A stretch of 28,315 nucleotides of DNA from JBLNBQ01 sp050260095 (lineage in GTDB: Bacteria; Bacillota; UBA5301; DYFA01), in NCBI GenBank assembly GCA_050260095.1, contig JBLNBQ010000153.1, positions 1 to 28,315 on the forward strand. The letters run 5' to 3'. The position numbers and the translations under genes are program-made. Of the stretch, positions 15,863 to 24,874 are shown in pieces (the first letter of the stretch is position 1; every line of letters begins with the position of its first letter). The notes under the pieces were generated by a model. The model worked only from the letters and a program-made list of their open reading frames with translations, did no database searches and was not told the DNA's origin.

Positions 15863-16312
15863 TCAAAAGAGCCGGCCACTGTCCAACAACATTGTAACCG
15901 GTCCATCGTTTGCCAATTCCACCAACATGTGGGCCTGGAATTCCCCGGTGGCGACCGCCAGCCCGGCTTGGCGCAGCGCGGCCACGAACTCTTCGTAAAG
16001 GCTCCGGGCCACCTCCGGCGCCGCGGCCTCGGCAAAACTCGGACGGTTGCCGTGGCGGCAGTCGCCGAGCAGCGTGAACTGGGAGATCGCCAGCACTGAC
16101 GCGCCGGCCTCCCGGGGCCCGAGGTTGAACCGCCCCTCGGCATCGGGGAAGACGCGCAGGGCGGCCACCTTGCGGGCCAGGTACCGGGCGTCCTCCACGC
16201 CGTCGCCCCGCGCCACGCCGAGAAAGACGCAGAACCCGGGGCCGATCTCGCCCACCGTCCGCCCGTCCACCGTCACCCTGGCCTGCGCGACCCTCTGCAC
16301 GACCGCTCGCAT
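15863..16312 (-). CDS. dtd: D-aminoacyl-tRNA deacylase DTD
   Basis: Hydrolyses D-amino acids (and glycine mischarged on tRNA-Ala) from tRNA, protecting translation. At 149 residues it has the family length. The N-terminus MRAVVQRV is canonical. The two active-site motifs are present: SQFTL at 77-81 and the Gly-cisPro motif in NDGPVT at 135-140. The ATG at 16312 has GGAG 5 bases upstream, which fixes the start against a longer open frame reaching into relA. It follows relA by 35 bases and precedes the metallo-hydrolase by 15, as in B. subtilis where dtd (yrvI) is next to relA. Confidence 0.96.
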   Translation of the reverse strand: MRAVVQRVAQARVTVDGRTVGEIGPGFCVFLGVARGDGVEDARYLARKVAALRVFPDAEGRFNLGPREAGASVLAISQFTLLGDCRHGNRPSFAEAAAPEVARSLYEEFVAALRQAGLAVATGEFQAHMLVELANDGPVTMLLDSGRLF

Positions 16313-16347
16313 CCCTGCTCCGCCTTTCCGCCCGCTTCTTGCGGCGC

Positions 16348-18543
16348 CTACGTCGGGTTGGCCCGGTAGACGTTGAGCACCCCGGGCACCCGGCTCACGA
16401 TGTCGAGAATCCGCTTCAGATGGTCGACTGTCTCGATGTCGACCGTCATCCGGATGACCGCCTTCCGGTCCCGTCCGGTCCGGGCCTGCACGGCGGCGAT
16501 GTTGGTCTTGGCCTCGGCGATGGCGTTCATCACGCTGGCCAGAAGGTTGACGCGGTCGACCGCCTCGATCTCGAGTTCGACCGGGTACGCCCCCTTCTCC
16601 TGGGAGTCCCACTCCACCTCGATCGCCCGCACCCCGTCTTCGGCGAGGCCACCGGAGGGCGCGATGTTGGGGCAGTCGAGGCGGTGGACGGAGATGCCCC
16701 GGCCGCGGGTTATGTAGCCTACGATGGGATCGCCCGGCACCGGGGTGCAGCAGCGCGCCATCCGCACCAGCACGTTGTCGACGCCCTTCACCACCACGCC
16801 CTGCTGCCTGGTGAATAGGTCAGCGGGCTGCTGCTTGTGCTTGAAGCGCTCCCGCAGGGCCTTGCGACGCTGCGCCCACTCCCGTTCGCCCAAGAGGCGC
16901 GTGAAGACCTGTCCCACCGTCACCTTCCCGAAGCCGACGGCGGCCTCCAAGTCTTCGACCCCGACCAGGCCCATCCGCTTGGCGACTTCCAACAGCCGCG
17001 TCTCCTTGAGCGTCTCGGAGACCTCCAGGCCGTGCTTGGTGGCCTCCTTCTCCAGCAGGTCGCGGCCCTTGATGACGGATTCGCCCCGCCGCTGCTCCTT
17101 GAGGAAGCCCCGGATCTTGTTGCGCGCCCGGGCCGTCTTCACGAAGTTCAGCCAGTCGCGCTTGGGAGTCCCGGTCTTGGAGGTGAGGATCTCGACGAAT
17201 TCCCCGTTCTTGAGCTGATAAGTCAACGGAACGATCTTCCCGTTGACCTTCGCGCCGATGCACCGGTGGCCCACGTCGGTGTGGACCGAGTAGGCGAAAT
17301 CGATCGGGGTCGCCCCGGAAGGCAGGGTCTTCACGTCGCCCTTCGGCGTGAAGACGAAGACCTCGTCCTCGAAGAGGTCGATCTTGAGGGACTCCATGAA
17401 GTCCTCGACGTCCTTGGTCTCCCGCTGCCACTCCAGGAGCTGGCGCAGCCAGGCCATCTTTTCGGCGAAGTCGGGACGTTCCCGTCCGCCCGCCTCCCCC
17501 AACTGGCTTTCCTTGTAGCGCCAGTGCGCGGCGATGCCGTACTCCGCCGTCCGGTGCATGTCCCAGGTCCTGATCTGGATCTCGCAAGGATCCCCCCGCG
17601 GCCCGACCACCGTCGTATGCAGCGACTGATACATGTTCGACTTGGGCATGGCGATGTAGTCTTTGAAGCGCCCGGGGATCGGCTTCCAGAGCGTGTGCAC
17701 CAGGCCCAGAACGCCGTAGCAGTCTTTGACCGAGGCGACGATGACCCGGACGGCCAGCAGGTCGAAGATCTGCTCGAAATCGATGCCCTGGCCTTTCATC
17801 TTGTTCCAGATGGAATAAAGGTGCTTGGGCCGCCCCTGGACCTCGGCCTCGATCCCGATGCTCTTCAGCTTCTCCCGCAGGGCGTCGATGACCTCCGAGA
17901 CGTACGTCTCCCGCTCGCGCCGCTTCTTCGCCACCTTCTGGACCATGGCGTAGTAGGCCTCGGGCTCCAGGTACCGGAAGGCCAGGTCCTCCAGTTCCCA
18001 CTTGAGCGCCGACATCCCCAGCCGGTGCGCGAGCGGAGCGTAAATCTCCAGCGTCTCCCGGGCGATCCGCTTCTGCCTCTCCTCGTCGACGTGGCGGAGG
18101 GTGCGCATGTTGTGGAGACGGTCGGCCAGCTTGATCAGGATGACCCGCAGGTCGTCGGCCATCGCGAGGAACATCTTCCGCAGGCTCTCCGCGGCCTGTT
18201 CCTCTTTGGACTGGGTGGGGATGCGGGAGAGTTTGGTCACCCCGTCGACCAGCTGGGCGATCTCTTTGCCGAACTCCTGCTCCAACTCGGCCCGGGTGAC
18301 CGGCGTATCCTCGACCACGTCATGGAGGAGCCCGGCGGCGATGGATTCGACATCGAGGTCCATCTCGGCGAGAATCATCGCGACCTCGACGGGATGACGG
18401 ATATAGGCCTCCCCGCTCTCCCGGGTCTGGCCCTCGTGCGAACGGGACGCGAACGCAAAGGCCCGCCGGATAACCTCGAGGTTAGTCCCCGGATTGGCGG
18501 CGGTGACCCGCTCCAGCAGCTTGTCGAGCGTCGTTCGCACCAT
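16348..18543 (-). CDS. relA: Bifunctional (p)ppGpp synthetase/hydrolase Rel
   Basis: Makes and degrades the stringent-response alarmone. The protein has 731 residues with the full long-RSH layout. The HD hydrolase domain is at about 20-170, with H50 in IRHP and H74-D75 in LLHDVVEDT both intact. The synthetase domain is at about 230-345 (RPKHLYSIWNKM, then KDYIAMPKSNMYQSLHT). The TGS domain is at about 393-455, a helical region follows, then the conserved Cys region (C598, C599, C624). An ACT domain lies at about 655-731. Intact HD residues argue for a bifunctional Rel rather than E. coli-type RelA. I chose the ATG at 18543. It has no clear Shine-Dalgarno sequence, and a 14 bp hairpin ends 8 bases before it. 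An alternative TTG lies at 18549. Confidence 0.97.
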   Translation of the reverse strand: MVRTTLDKLLERVTAANPGTNLEVIRRAFAFASRSHEGQTRESGEAYIRHPVEVAMILAEMDLDVESIAAGLLHDVVEDTPVTRAELEQEFGKEIAQLVDGVTKLSRIPTQSKEEQAAESLRKMFLAMADDLRVILIKLADRLHNMRTLRHVDEERQKRIARETLEIYAPLAHRLGMSALKWELEDLAFRYLEPEAYYAMVQKVAKKRRERETYVSEVIDALREKLKSIGIEAEVQGRPKHLYSIWNKMKGQGIDFEQIFDLLAVRVIVASVKDCYGVLGLVHTLWKPIPGRFKDYIAMPKSNMYQSLHTTVVGPRGDPCEIQIRTWDMHRTAEYGIAAHWRYKESQLGEAGGRERPDFAEKMAWLRQLLEWQRETKDVEDFMESLKIDLFEDEVFVFTPKGDVKTLPSGATPIDFAYSVHTDVGHRCIGAKVNGKIVPLTYQLKNGEFVEILTSKTGTPKRDWLNFVKTARARNKIRGFLKEQRRGESVIKGRDLLEKEATKHGLEVSETLKETRLLEVAKRMGLVGVEDLEAAVGFGKVTVGQVFTRLLGEREWAQRRKALRERFKHKQQPADLFTRQQGVVVKGVDNVLVRMARCCTPVPGDPIVGYITRGRGISVHRLDCPNIAPSGGLAEDGVRAIEVEWDSQEKGAYPVELEIEAVDRVNLLASVMNAIAEAKTNIAAVQARTGRDRKAVIRMTVDIETVDHLKRILDIVSRVPGVLNVYRANPT

Positions 18544-18551
18544 AGGCAATG

Positions 18552-18583
18552 GCGGCCGGCCACTTCAAGAAGCGACCGGCCGC
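18552..18583 (-). promoter_or_regulatory. Long hairpin in front of relA
   Basis: A nearly perfect 14 bp stem with a CTTG loop, built on GCGGCCGG and CCGGCCGC with two G-T pairs inside. It occupies the region where the relA ribosome site would be expected and is not followed by a T-run, so it is a poor terminator. It may limit relA translation or mark an mRNA processing point; either is inference. Confidence 0.55.
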
Positions 18584-18603
18584 TACCTCACTTTCGCGCC
18601 CTG

Positions 18604-19131
18604 TTATTCGGCGTCGTAGCTGACGAGGGTCAGGATGTCGTCGACGTTGCGCTCGTGGAGCTTCCGCCGCCCGCCGAGGAAGGCGAGTTCGATGACGAAG
18701 GCGGCGCCGACGATGTTCCCGCCCAGTCGCTCGACCAACTCCATGGCCGCGCCGATGGTGCCGCCGGTGGCCAAGAGGTCGTCGACCATGAGCACCCGCT
18801 CGCCCGGCCGCACGGCGTCCTTGTGGATTTCGAAGGCATCTTTCCCGTACTCGAGCTGGTACTCGACCCGCTCGACCTCACAGGGCAATTTGCCGGGTTT
18901 CCGCACCAGTGCGAACCCGCAACCCAACTCGTAGGCGAGCGGCGCGCCGAACAGGAAACCGCGGGATTCGGCGCCCACCACCCGGTCGATCTTCCCGCGG
19001 AAGCGGTCAGCCATCGCCCCGATGGTATAGCGAAGCGCCGCCCCGTCGGCCAGGATGGGGGTGATGTCCTTGAAGTTGATGCCCGGCTTGGGAAAGTCGG
19101 GGATCTCCCGGACCAAGCGTCTCAGGTCCAT
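18604..19131 (-). CDS. apt: Adenine phosphoribosyltransferase
   Basis: Salvages adenine to AMP using PRPP. A 175-residue protein of family length. The PRPP-binding motif VDDLLATGGT is at 116-125, the N-terminal IPDFPKPGINFKDITP is the family signature, and the flexible loop ESRGFLFG is at 55-62. The ATG at 19131 has AAGGAG 8 bases upstream. It starts 15 bases after the recJ-helicase stop and precedes relA, the same recJ-apt-relA order as in B. subtilis. Purine salvage next to relA makes sense because GTP and ATP pools feed (p)ppGpp synthesis. Confidence 0.97.
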   Translation of the reverse strand: MDLRRLVREIPDFPKPGINFKDITPILADGAALRYTIGAMADRFRGKIDRVVGAESRGFLFGAPLAYELGCGFALVRKPGKLPCEVERVEYQLEYGKDAFEIHKDAVRPGERVLMVDDLLATGGTIGAAMELVERLGGNIVGAAFVIELAFLGGRRKLHERNVDDILTLVSYDAE

Positions 19132-19146
19132 CTTCCACTCTCCTTG

Positions 19147-22100
19147 TCAGGCCGGCACGATGGGCCGGTTAACCATGGCGAGCAAACTGTGAGCGGGGAC
19201 TGTTCGCGCCGTTTCCTGAAAGGCTTCGAACGCCGCCCGCTCCTGCATACCCTCATTATACCTAACTGAAGAGGCCAAGTCCAGTTTCTTTTCCGGCCGC
19301 TGGGCCAGGCGCAGACGGCGTTCCGCCCCCTCGCGGGCGCGAGTCACAAGGCCCAGTTCCGCGAGGATGCCCATCGCGGCCGAGACGGTGTCAGGGGTCA
19401 CCAGGCTGAAGCCGCCGCTCCTGCCGGGACGCCCCTCCTCCGCGGCCGCGGCCGTCTCCCGCCGGGCGTTGGCCAACTCGGCCAGCTCGCCGTTGGTCAA
19501 GAGCGTGCCGTCGCCGGCGGCAACCTCCCGGAGCGCCAGGTAGATCGCCTTGAGCGCCTCGCGGTCGGGCGCCTTGCCCCGGAGGATGAGTCGGTTCAAC
19601 TCGGCGTCGCGATCGCCGTACAGAAGGTGGATCCAGGCCTCCCGCCCGTCGCGCCCCGCCCGCCCCGACTGCTGGTTGAAGTCGGTCTCGTTGAAGGGCA
19701 GATGATAGTGGACCACGTGCCGGATGTCGGGGATGTCGACCCCTTCGCCGAAGGCGCTGGTCGCCACCATAAGGCGGACCGCGCCCTCCCGGAACAACTG
19801 CTCGAGCATCGCCCGGGGGCCCGTGGACAGGCCGCCATGGTAGAAAGCCACCGCGTCCTTCTCGGCCAGGTTGCCCTTGCGTAGGCGCCGGGCGACTTCG
19901 ACGGCCTGGTCGCGGCTGTTGACGTAGACCACGGTCTTCTCGCCGCGCCTGAAGAGCCGCGTGAGATAGTCGAACTTGCCCTGTTCAGGCGTCTGGCGGG
20001 CATCTTTCACATGCAGGTTCTCGCGCACGGCCGGATCGACCACCAGCGCCGAGAGGCCCAGGGATTCCTGAATCTGCCGGGCGGTCTCCCGGTCGGCGGT
20101 CGCGGTCACCGCCAGAGCGAGCGGACTGCCCAGCCGCGCCCGCAGCTCGCCGAGGCGACGGTAGGCCCCCCGGTTGCTGTTCCGCTGGGCCAGGTGGTGC
20201 GCCTCGTCGACCACGAGCAGTCCGAGCCGGGCGAGGAGTTCGGGTTGCCGGGCCAGGTGAGCCTCGGCGAACTCGGGGGTGGCGAGCAAGAAGTCTACCT
20301 CCCCGAGCGAGATGGCCATCATGAGGTCTTCCCGCTCCCGGTCCGAGAGGGCGCCGGTGGCCGGGTACGCGGTGAACCCCAGGGCGGTCAGGCGCCGGCG
20401 GGCCGACTCCAACTGGTCGTTCACCAGCGCCCGGAGCGGATAAAGGATCAGGGTCACTCTCCCGTGCCGGAGCGCCTGGAAAGCGCCGAAGGACTGGAAG
20501 ATGGCCGATTTGCCTCGCCCGGTGCCCATGACGACCAGAGTGCTCTCCCCCGCCTGCAGCCTGGCCAGGGCCTCGGCCTGCTTCTCGCGGTACGGCGCCC
20601 CTCCAAGCAGGGCCTGCCTGATGGCTCGCCAGATGTCAGCGTCGGAGGCGCCCCGGAGGGCGGCCCGCTGGCGCGCGCCTTCGGCCCGGCCGACCGTCTC
20701 CTCCTCGCTGGGCAGGCGCTCCAGGTAGAGGTTCACCCCACGGCTGCGCCCCTCCTCGCCGCCGGTCAGCGCCGAGACCACCGCCGTATACTGCCAGCCC
20801 TTGTCGAGCGCCGGGCCCAGGTGCCGGGCGAGCCCTGCCCGAAGATAGCCCACCTGCTGCCCGTCCACGGTCTCAACCCGCACCGCCTGCGGGTCGTGGG
20901 GGTTTTCCGGCTCCCGCTTGAGGAGCAGCGCTTCTCCGGGTTGCAGCCGGCGAAGCACCTCCTGCCGCCCCTCGAAGGTGACCCCCACCGCCTTGGTGTT
21001 GAACGCGGAGGCCTCGAGGATCGAGTCGTAAGGGTCGGCCGCCTCACCCGCCTTGGTGAACAGTGCATCGATGGCCGTCGGCTCGCCGGCGATCCGCAAA
21101 TCCTGCAGCACCAACTGGACCCGAGGCGCGCCGCGCCACGCGTCCACCTCCGGCGAGAAGGCCAGATCAACCGGGCCGAAGTGGCTCTTCAGCCGCTCCC
21201 GGTAGCCGGCCATCTGCCAGCCGATGCAGTCGAGCGGCGCCCCCCCGCCCGCGGGACGCACTGAGAGTTTCAAATGGCGCCCACCCTCGCCGACCGTGCG
21301 CTCTTCGGCAATCTCCACATTCTTAAGGCCCAGCACTGGCGTGGGGTTCCCCGCGCCGAAAGGGGCCAGTCGCTCCAGTTCGGCCACGAGGCTGGGGGTG
21401 AGTTCGTCGGCGGTCACCTCCGCGTCGAGCCGCAGGGAAGGGACGAAATCCTCCGGGGTGAGCCGAGCCTCGGCGCAGCGGCCTAATCTCCCGCGGAACT
21501 CCGGGATGCGCTCGGCCGCAATAGTCAGTCCCGCCGCCATGGCGTGCCCGCCGAACTTGAAGAAGAGGTCGGCGCACTCGCAGAGCGCCCCGTGCAGGTT
21601 GAACTCGGGGATGCTCCGGGCCGAACCGTGCCCCACGCCATCCTCGACGCTGATGACCACCGCCGGACGGTGGAAGCGCTCCACCAACCGGGAGGCCACG
21701 ATACCGATGACCCCGGGGTGCCACCCCTCACCCGCCGCCACCAGCGCCCAGGCGCCGTCCGGATCGCCCTGGGCCGCCAGAGTCGCCAGCGCCTCGCCGA
21801 GAATCTTCTCCTCCAACTCCTGCCGCTCCCGGTTGGCCTGTTCGAGCGCCTGCGCGAGTTCGAAAGCCCGCTCGGGATCGTCGGTGAGCATGAGTTCGAC
21901 CCCGACTGTCGGGTCGCCGAGGCGGCCCGCCGCGTTGAGGCGCGGCGCCAGGCCAAAGGCGATCAGCGCCGCATCGCTGCGCCGCTCCAGGTTGCCGGCC
22001 GTCATCAGGGCGACGATGCCCGTTCGGGGGGCGCTCCGGATGCGTTTGAGCCCGAGCCCGGCGTAAAGGCGGTTCTCGCCCCTGAGGGGAACCACGTCTG

Positions 22101-22791
22101 CCACGGTGCCCAGCGCCACCAGGTCGAGGTATTGGTCGAGCCCTACCAGCCCGTGACCGGCCAGTGCCTGGACCAGCTTGAAAGCCAGCCCAACCCCGGA
22201 TAGTTCCTTGAAGGGATAGGCGCAGCCCGCCTGCTTGGGGTTGACCACGGCGACCGCGGCGGGAAGTTCGTCCGGCGGTTCGTGGTGATCGGTAATGATG
22301 AGATCGACGCCCAGTTCCCTGGCCCGGTCCGCCTCCGCCCGGGCGGTGATGCCGCAGTCCACCGTGACGAGTACCCGGACGCCGTCGGCGGCCGCCTCGG
22401 CCACCGCAGACTCGGAGAGGCCATACCCTTCCTCGAACCGGCTGGGCAGGCGGAAGTCCACTGCTCCCCCCCGGCTGCGCAGGTACTGCACCAGCAGGGA
22501 GGTGCTGGTGATGCCGTCGACGTCGTAGTCGCCGTAGACCCGGACCCGCTCGCCTTGAGCAAGCGCCGTCTCCAGCCGGGCCACCGCCTCCGTCATCCCC
22601 TTGAGCAAGCGGGGGTCGGCGAAGTAACCGGACGGGTTGAGAAAGGCGCGCGCGTCCTCGAGGTTGGTAAACCCGCGCGCCGCCAGAATACGGGCAAGGA
22701 CGGGAGTTATCCCGCCCTGCTTGAAGCCTTCGACCCAGGCGGAGTCGACCTCCGGCCAGAGCCACCGCTTGTCCACTTGAGCCGCCACCAT
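19147..22791 (-). CDS. recJ: RecJ exonuclease fused to HIRAN domain and RecQ-like helicase
   Basis: A 1214-residue fusion; ordinary RecJ is 550-800. Part 1 (to about 570) is a complete RecJ, a 5'-3' single-strand exonuclease: DHH motifs DYDVDG at 88-93, VDCGIT, TDHH at 167-170 and LGTVADVVPL, the DHHA1 region with GHGSARS and FGGHAMAAG, then the OB domain. Part 2 (about 590-690) resembles a HIRAN domain (LKREPENPHDPQAVRV, then VGYL), which binds DNA ends in Rad5/HLTF. Part 3 (about 720-1120) is an SF2 helicase: GTGRGKS at 756-762, DEAH at 862-865, TAT, FGEGVDIPD and QQSGRAGRDG at 1040-1049, closest to RecQ. A helical C-terminus follows. All catalytic motifs are intact. The ATG at 22791 is favoured because GGAGGAG is just upstream; ATG at 22821 has no ribosome site, and GTG at 22788 is an alternative. 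Confidence 0.93.
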   Translation of the reverse strand: MVAAQVDKRWLWPEVDSAWVEGFKQGGITPVLARILAARGFTNLEDARAFLNPSGYFADPRLLKGMTEAVARLETALAQGERVRVYGDYDVDGITSTSLLVQYLRSRGGAVDFRLPSRFEEGYGLSESAVAEAAADGVRVLVTVDCGITARAEADRARELGVDLIITDHHEPPDELPAAVAVVNPKQAGCAYPFKELSGVGLAFKLVQALAGHGLVGLDQYLDLVALGTVADVVPLRGENRLYAGLGLKRIRSAPRTGIVALMTAGNLERRSDAALIAFGLAPRLNAAGRLGDPTVGVELMLTDDPERAFELAQALEQANRERQELEEKILGEALATLAAQGDPDGAWALVAAGEGWHPGVIGIVASRLVERFHRPAVVISVEDGVGHGSARSIPEFNLHGALCECADLFFKFGGHAMAAGLTIAAERIPEFRGRLGRCAEARLTPEDFVPSLRLDAEVTADELTPSLVAELERLAPFGAGNPTPVLGLKNVEIAEERTVGEGGRHLKLSVRPAGGGAPLDCIGWQMAGYRERLKSHFGPVDLAFSPEVDAWRGAPRVQLVLQDLRIAGEPTAIDALFTKAGEAADPYDSILEASAFNTKAVGVTFEGRQEVLRRLQPGEALLLKREPENPHDPQAVRVETVDGQQVGYLRAGLARHLGPALDKGWQYTAVVSALTGGEEGRSRGVNLYLERLPSEEETVGRAEGARQRAALRGASDADIWRAIRQALLGGAPYREKQAEALARLQAGESTLVVMGTGRGKSAIFQSFGAFQALRHGRVTLILYPLRALVNDQLESARRRLTALGFTAYPATGALSDREREDLMMAISLGEVDFLLATPEFAEAHLARQPELLARLGLLVVDEAHHLAQRNSNRGAYRRLGELRARLGSPLALAVTATADRETARQIQESLGLSALVVDPAVRENLHVKDARQTPEQGKFDYLTRLFRRGEKTVVYVNSRDQAVEVARRLRKGNLAEKDAVAFYHGGLSTGPRAMLEQLFREGAVRLMVATSAFGEGVDIPDIRHVVHYHLPFNETDFNQQSGRAGRDGREAWIHLLYGDRDAELNRLILRGKAPDREALKAIYLALREVAAGDGTLLTNGELAELANARRETAAAAEEGRPGRSGGFSLVTPDTVSAAMGILAELGLVTRAREGAERRLRLAQRPEKKLDLASSVRYNEGMQERAAFEAFQETARTVPAHSLLAMVNRPIVPA

Positions 22792-22830
22792 TTCTCCTCC
22801 ACCCGCGCTGCCCTTCGTCATGGAGGAATT

Positions 22831-23340
22831 CTAGGCCTGGGGCAAATTTACCTCCGGCGGCTTACGGAAGGCCTCCCAGGCCACCAGGAGCAGGGCGGCG
22901 AGGAGCAGCCCCACCGCCAGCCACGCCCGGCCCGCGTGCAGCGGTTCCGGAACAGGGCCGCCGAACTTGGTCACGGTCAGGCTTTCGGCGTGGATGTCGG
23001 GGTCGCCGCCGTGTTCCCGGCAAGCCCGGTGATACGTCCCGCGCACCTCGACCGTGTCCCCTTTGACCCCCGACCGTCCAGCGAACCGGAGTTCGTCGGC
23101 GGCACGGACCGGGAGCCAGATGCCGATGGCGTACGTGCCATCGTTGACGTTGACCACCGCCCGGTCGCCCCGGCGCATGATGTCGCCGATGACCTCACCG
23201 CGGAACGTCAACGGTTGGCCGTCCCACCGCTCCGGGTGCTCGATCAACTCACTGCTGCCCGCCGCCAGCGCCGACAGGCTACCCAGCGCCCACAACCCCA
23301 CCGTCAGGGCGAGAACCCAAAGTAGCTTAGGCTTCGACAT
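22831..23340 (-). CDS. Membrane-anchored OB-fold-like protein, unknown function
   Basis: A 169-residue protein. Residues 1-27 form a signal peptide or anchor (MSKPKLLWVLALTVGL, ending SALAA). About 30-125 looks like a small beta-barrel of OB type: a repeated pattern of GQPLTFRGEVIGD, AVVNVNDGTYAIGIWLP and GDTVEVRGTYHRAC. Residues about 138-156 form a second membrane segment, with a short basic cytoplasmic end. The middle would therefore sit outside the membrane. No catalytic motif is visible, and a single Cys (C107) lies in it. The ATG at 23340 has GGAGG 7 bases upstream, and the gene overlaps the end of trkH by 14 bases, so the two are translationally coupled. It separates the K+ transport genes from recJ. 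A sensor, assembly or ligand-binding role for the transporter is possible but unproven. Confidence 0.8.
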   Translation of the reverse strand: MSKPKLLWVLALTVGLWALGSLSALAAGSSELIEHPERWDGQPLTFRGEVIGDIMRRGDRAVVNVNDGTYAIGIWLPVRAADELRFAGRSGVKGDTVEVRGTYHRACREHGGDPDIHAESLTVTKFGGPVPEPLHAGRAWLAVGLLLAALLLVAWEAFRKPPEVNLPQA

Positions 23341-24874
23341 GTTCGGTCCTCCGTTCCCGCCGCGGCTTCTCGCCCAGGCCAAACTCCCACAGGAGGAAGC
23401 CTACGATGGCGAAGACCGACATGAACTCCAGCCGCCCGGCCCACATGATGAGGATGTAGGTCACCTTGAGCACATCAGGCATCGCCGGCGCGCTCACGCC
23501 CATCGAGAGCCCCACGTTGCCGGCAGCGGAGGCCGTTTCGAAGGCCGCCTCCACGAAGGGATAGCCGTAGTAGGTTGCGATGGCCGTCCCAGCCAGCCAG
23601 GTTACTGTGTAGAGGATGATGATGAGGGCTGCGGAACGGACGTGCCGGTCTTCGAGAACTACGTCCTTGATGTGGTGGAACTTCGTGACGATCACCGCAC
23701 TGGAGGGGGCGATGATGCGCCGGACCTCTTCGGTGAGGGCTTTGAAGATGATGCCGACGCGCAGGCCCTTGAACCCGCCCGCCGTCGAGCAGGCGGAGCC
23801 GCCAATCAACTGGGCGATGATCATGCCGGCGAGCGCCAGCGGCCGCCAGTCCCGTACGAACTGGCGGGCGAAGACGGTGGAAAAGCCGGTCGTGGTGTGG
23901 GCCGACACCACCTGGTACCAGCCCTTGCGCAGCATGATCAGCGGGGTGGCGTAAAGTCCGGTCTTGGCCATCCCTGCGGCCACCATGATGAACGTGAGAG
24001 TGCAAGTGACGAAGAAGGAGATGACCTCGATGTTGCGCCAGATTTCCTTGCGGTTGCCCGTCCAGACCGCCCAGTGCAGGGCGAAGTTGAAGGAACCGAT
24101 GATCATGATGACCGCGCTCACCAGTTCATACAGCAGGCTGTGGTAGTAGAGCACGTTGGCCGACTGCGGCGCGAACCCGCCCGTCGACCAGGCGCCCATG
24201 AAGATCCACATGCCGTGGAAGAAGGCCCGGTCCAGCGGTTGCCCGATCAAGAGTCCGGCGATCATCTGGAAGAACGTGCCCACGACAAGGTAAACGATGC
24301 TCACCAGCCAGATCGCCTGGGCGGTGTGCTTGACGTTGGGCAGGAGTTTCTCGTCCTTGCCTTCCCCGACGTAGATGGCGTAGGTGCCGGACGTTTCCCG
24401 GATCAGGAAACTCAGGGCCATGACGACCATCCCCTGCCCGCCGACATAGGTCAGCAGGTGGCGCCACATGTTGACGCCGTTGGAGAGATGATCGAGGTCC
24501 TGCACCAGCACGAGGCCGGTCGTCGTGAACCCGCTCATCACGTCGAACATGCAGTCGAGGTAGGAACCCCAGTGGCCCGAAAGCCAATACGGCAGGGCAG
24601 CCACGGTCATGGCGACCAGCCAGGCGACGGATGAGGCCACCATGCCGGTCACCCAGGTCAGCTTGCGGGACGACTTGTAGCACAGATGAACCAGGCCGTA
24701 GCCCACGAGGAAGGCCACCGCCAGGCCGATCAGGAAGTCGATGACGGTGTTCCACTCGCGGTAGGCGAGAGCGACCGCGATCGGCACGAGCATGAGCAGG
24801 CCGACCCCGGTTATCACCCGGCCGATGTAGTAGCCGATCGTGAGAAGCGCGTCGATTTTGCGGCGCCCGGTCAT
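23327..24874 (-). CDS. trkH: TrkH/KtrB family potassium channel-transporter subunit
   Basis: Membrane pore of a Trk/Ktr K+ uptake system; 515 residues from the ATG at 24874. The four pore loops with their selectivity-filter glycines are visible: MSGFTTTG, WSTGGFAPQ, HTTTGFSTV and AAGNVGLSMG. Membrane segments run through almost the whole length, ending in a short basic tail. The ATG overlaps the stop of the 42-residue gene upstream as ATGA. An in-frame TTG at 24892 lies inside that gene and is less likely. It follows two TrkA-type regulatory subunits, and the group is headed by a c-di-AMP riboswitch, the usual arrangement for limiting K+ uptake when c-di-AMP is high. Confidence 0.95.
   Translation of the reverse strand: MTGRRKIDALLTIGYYIGRVITGVGLLMLVPIAVALAYREWNTVIDFLIGLAVAFLVGYGLVHLCYKSSRKLTWVTGMVASSVAWLVAMTVAALPYWLSGHWGSYLDCMFDVMSGFTTTGLVLVQDLDHLSNGVNMWRHLLTYVGGQGMVVMALSFLIRETSGTYAIYVGEGKDEKLLPNVKHTAQAIWLVSIVYLVVGTFFQMIAGLLIGQPLDRAFFHGMWIFMGAWSTGGFAPQSANVLYYHSLLYELVSAVIMIIGSFNFALHWAVWTGNRKEIWRNIEVISFFVTCTLTFIMVAAGMAKTGLYATPLIMLRKGWYQVVSAHTTTGFSTVFARQFVRDWRPLALAGMIIAQLIGGSACSTAGGFKGLRVGIIFKALTEEVRRIIAPSSAVIVTKFHHIKDVVLEDRHVRSAALIIILYTVTWLAGTAIATYYGYPFVEAAFETASAAGNVGLSMGVSAPAMPDVLKVTYILIMWAGRLEFMSVFAIVGFLLWEFGLGEKPRRERRTEHVEA

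Noticed and set aside
16837..19269. Very long open frame on the plus strand (about 810 codons)
   Set aside because: It is antisense to relA and apt, whose families and motifs are certain. Long antisense frames arise from GC-rich third codon positions.
22282..24634. Overlapping plus-strand frames of 347 and 526 codons
   Set aside because: They are antisense to recJ, the OB-like gene and trkH, with compositions rich in His, Asp and Arg and no recognisable domain.
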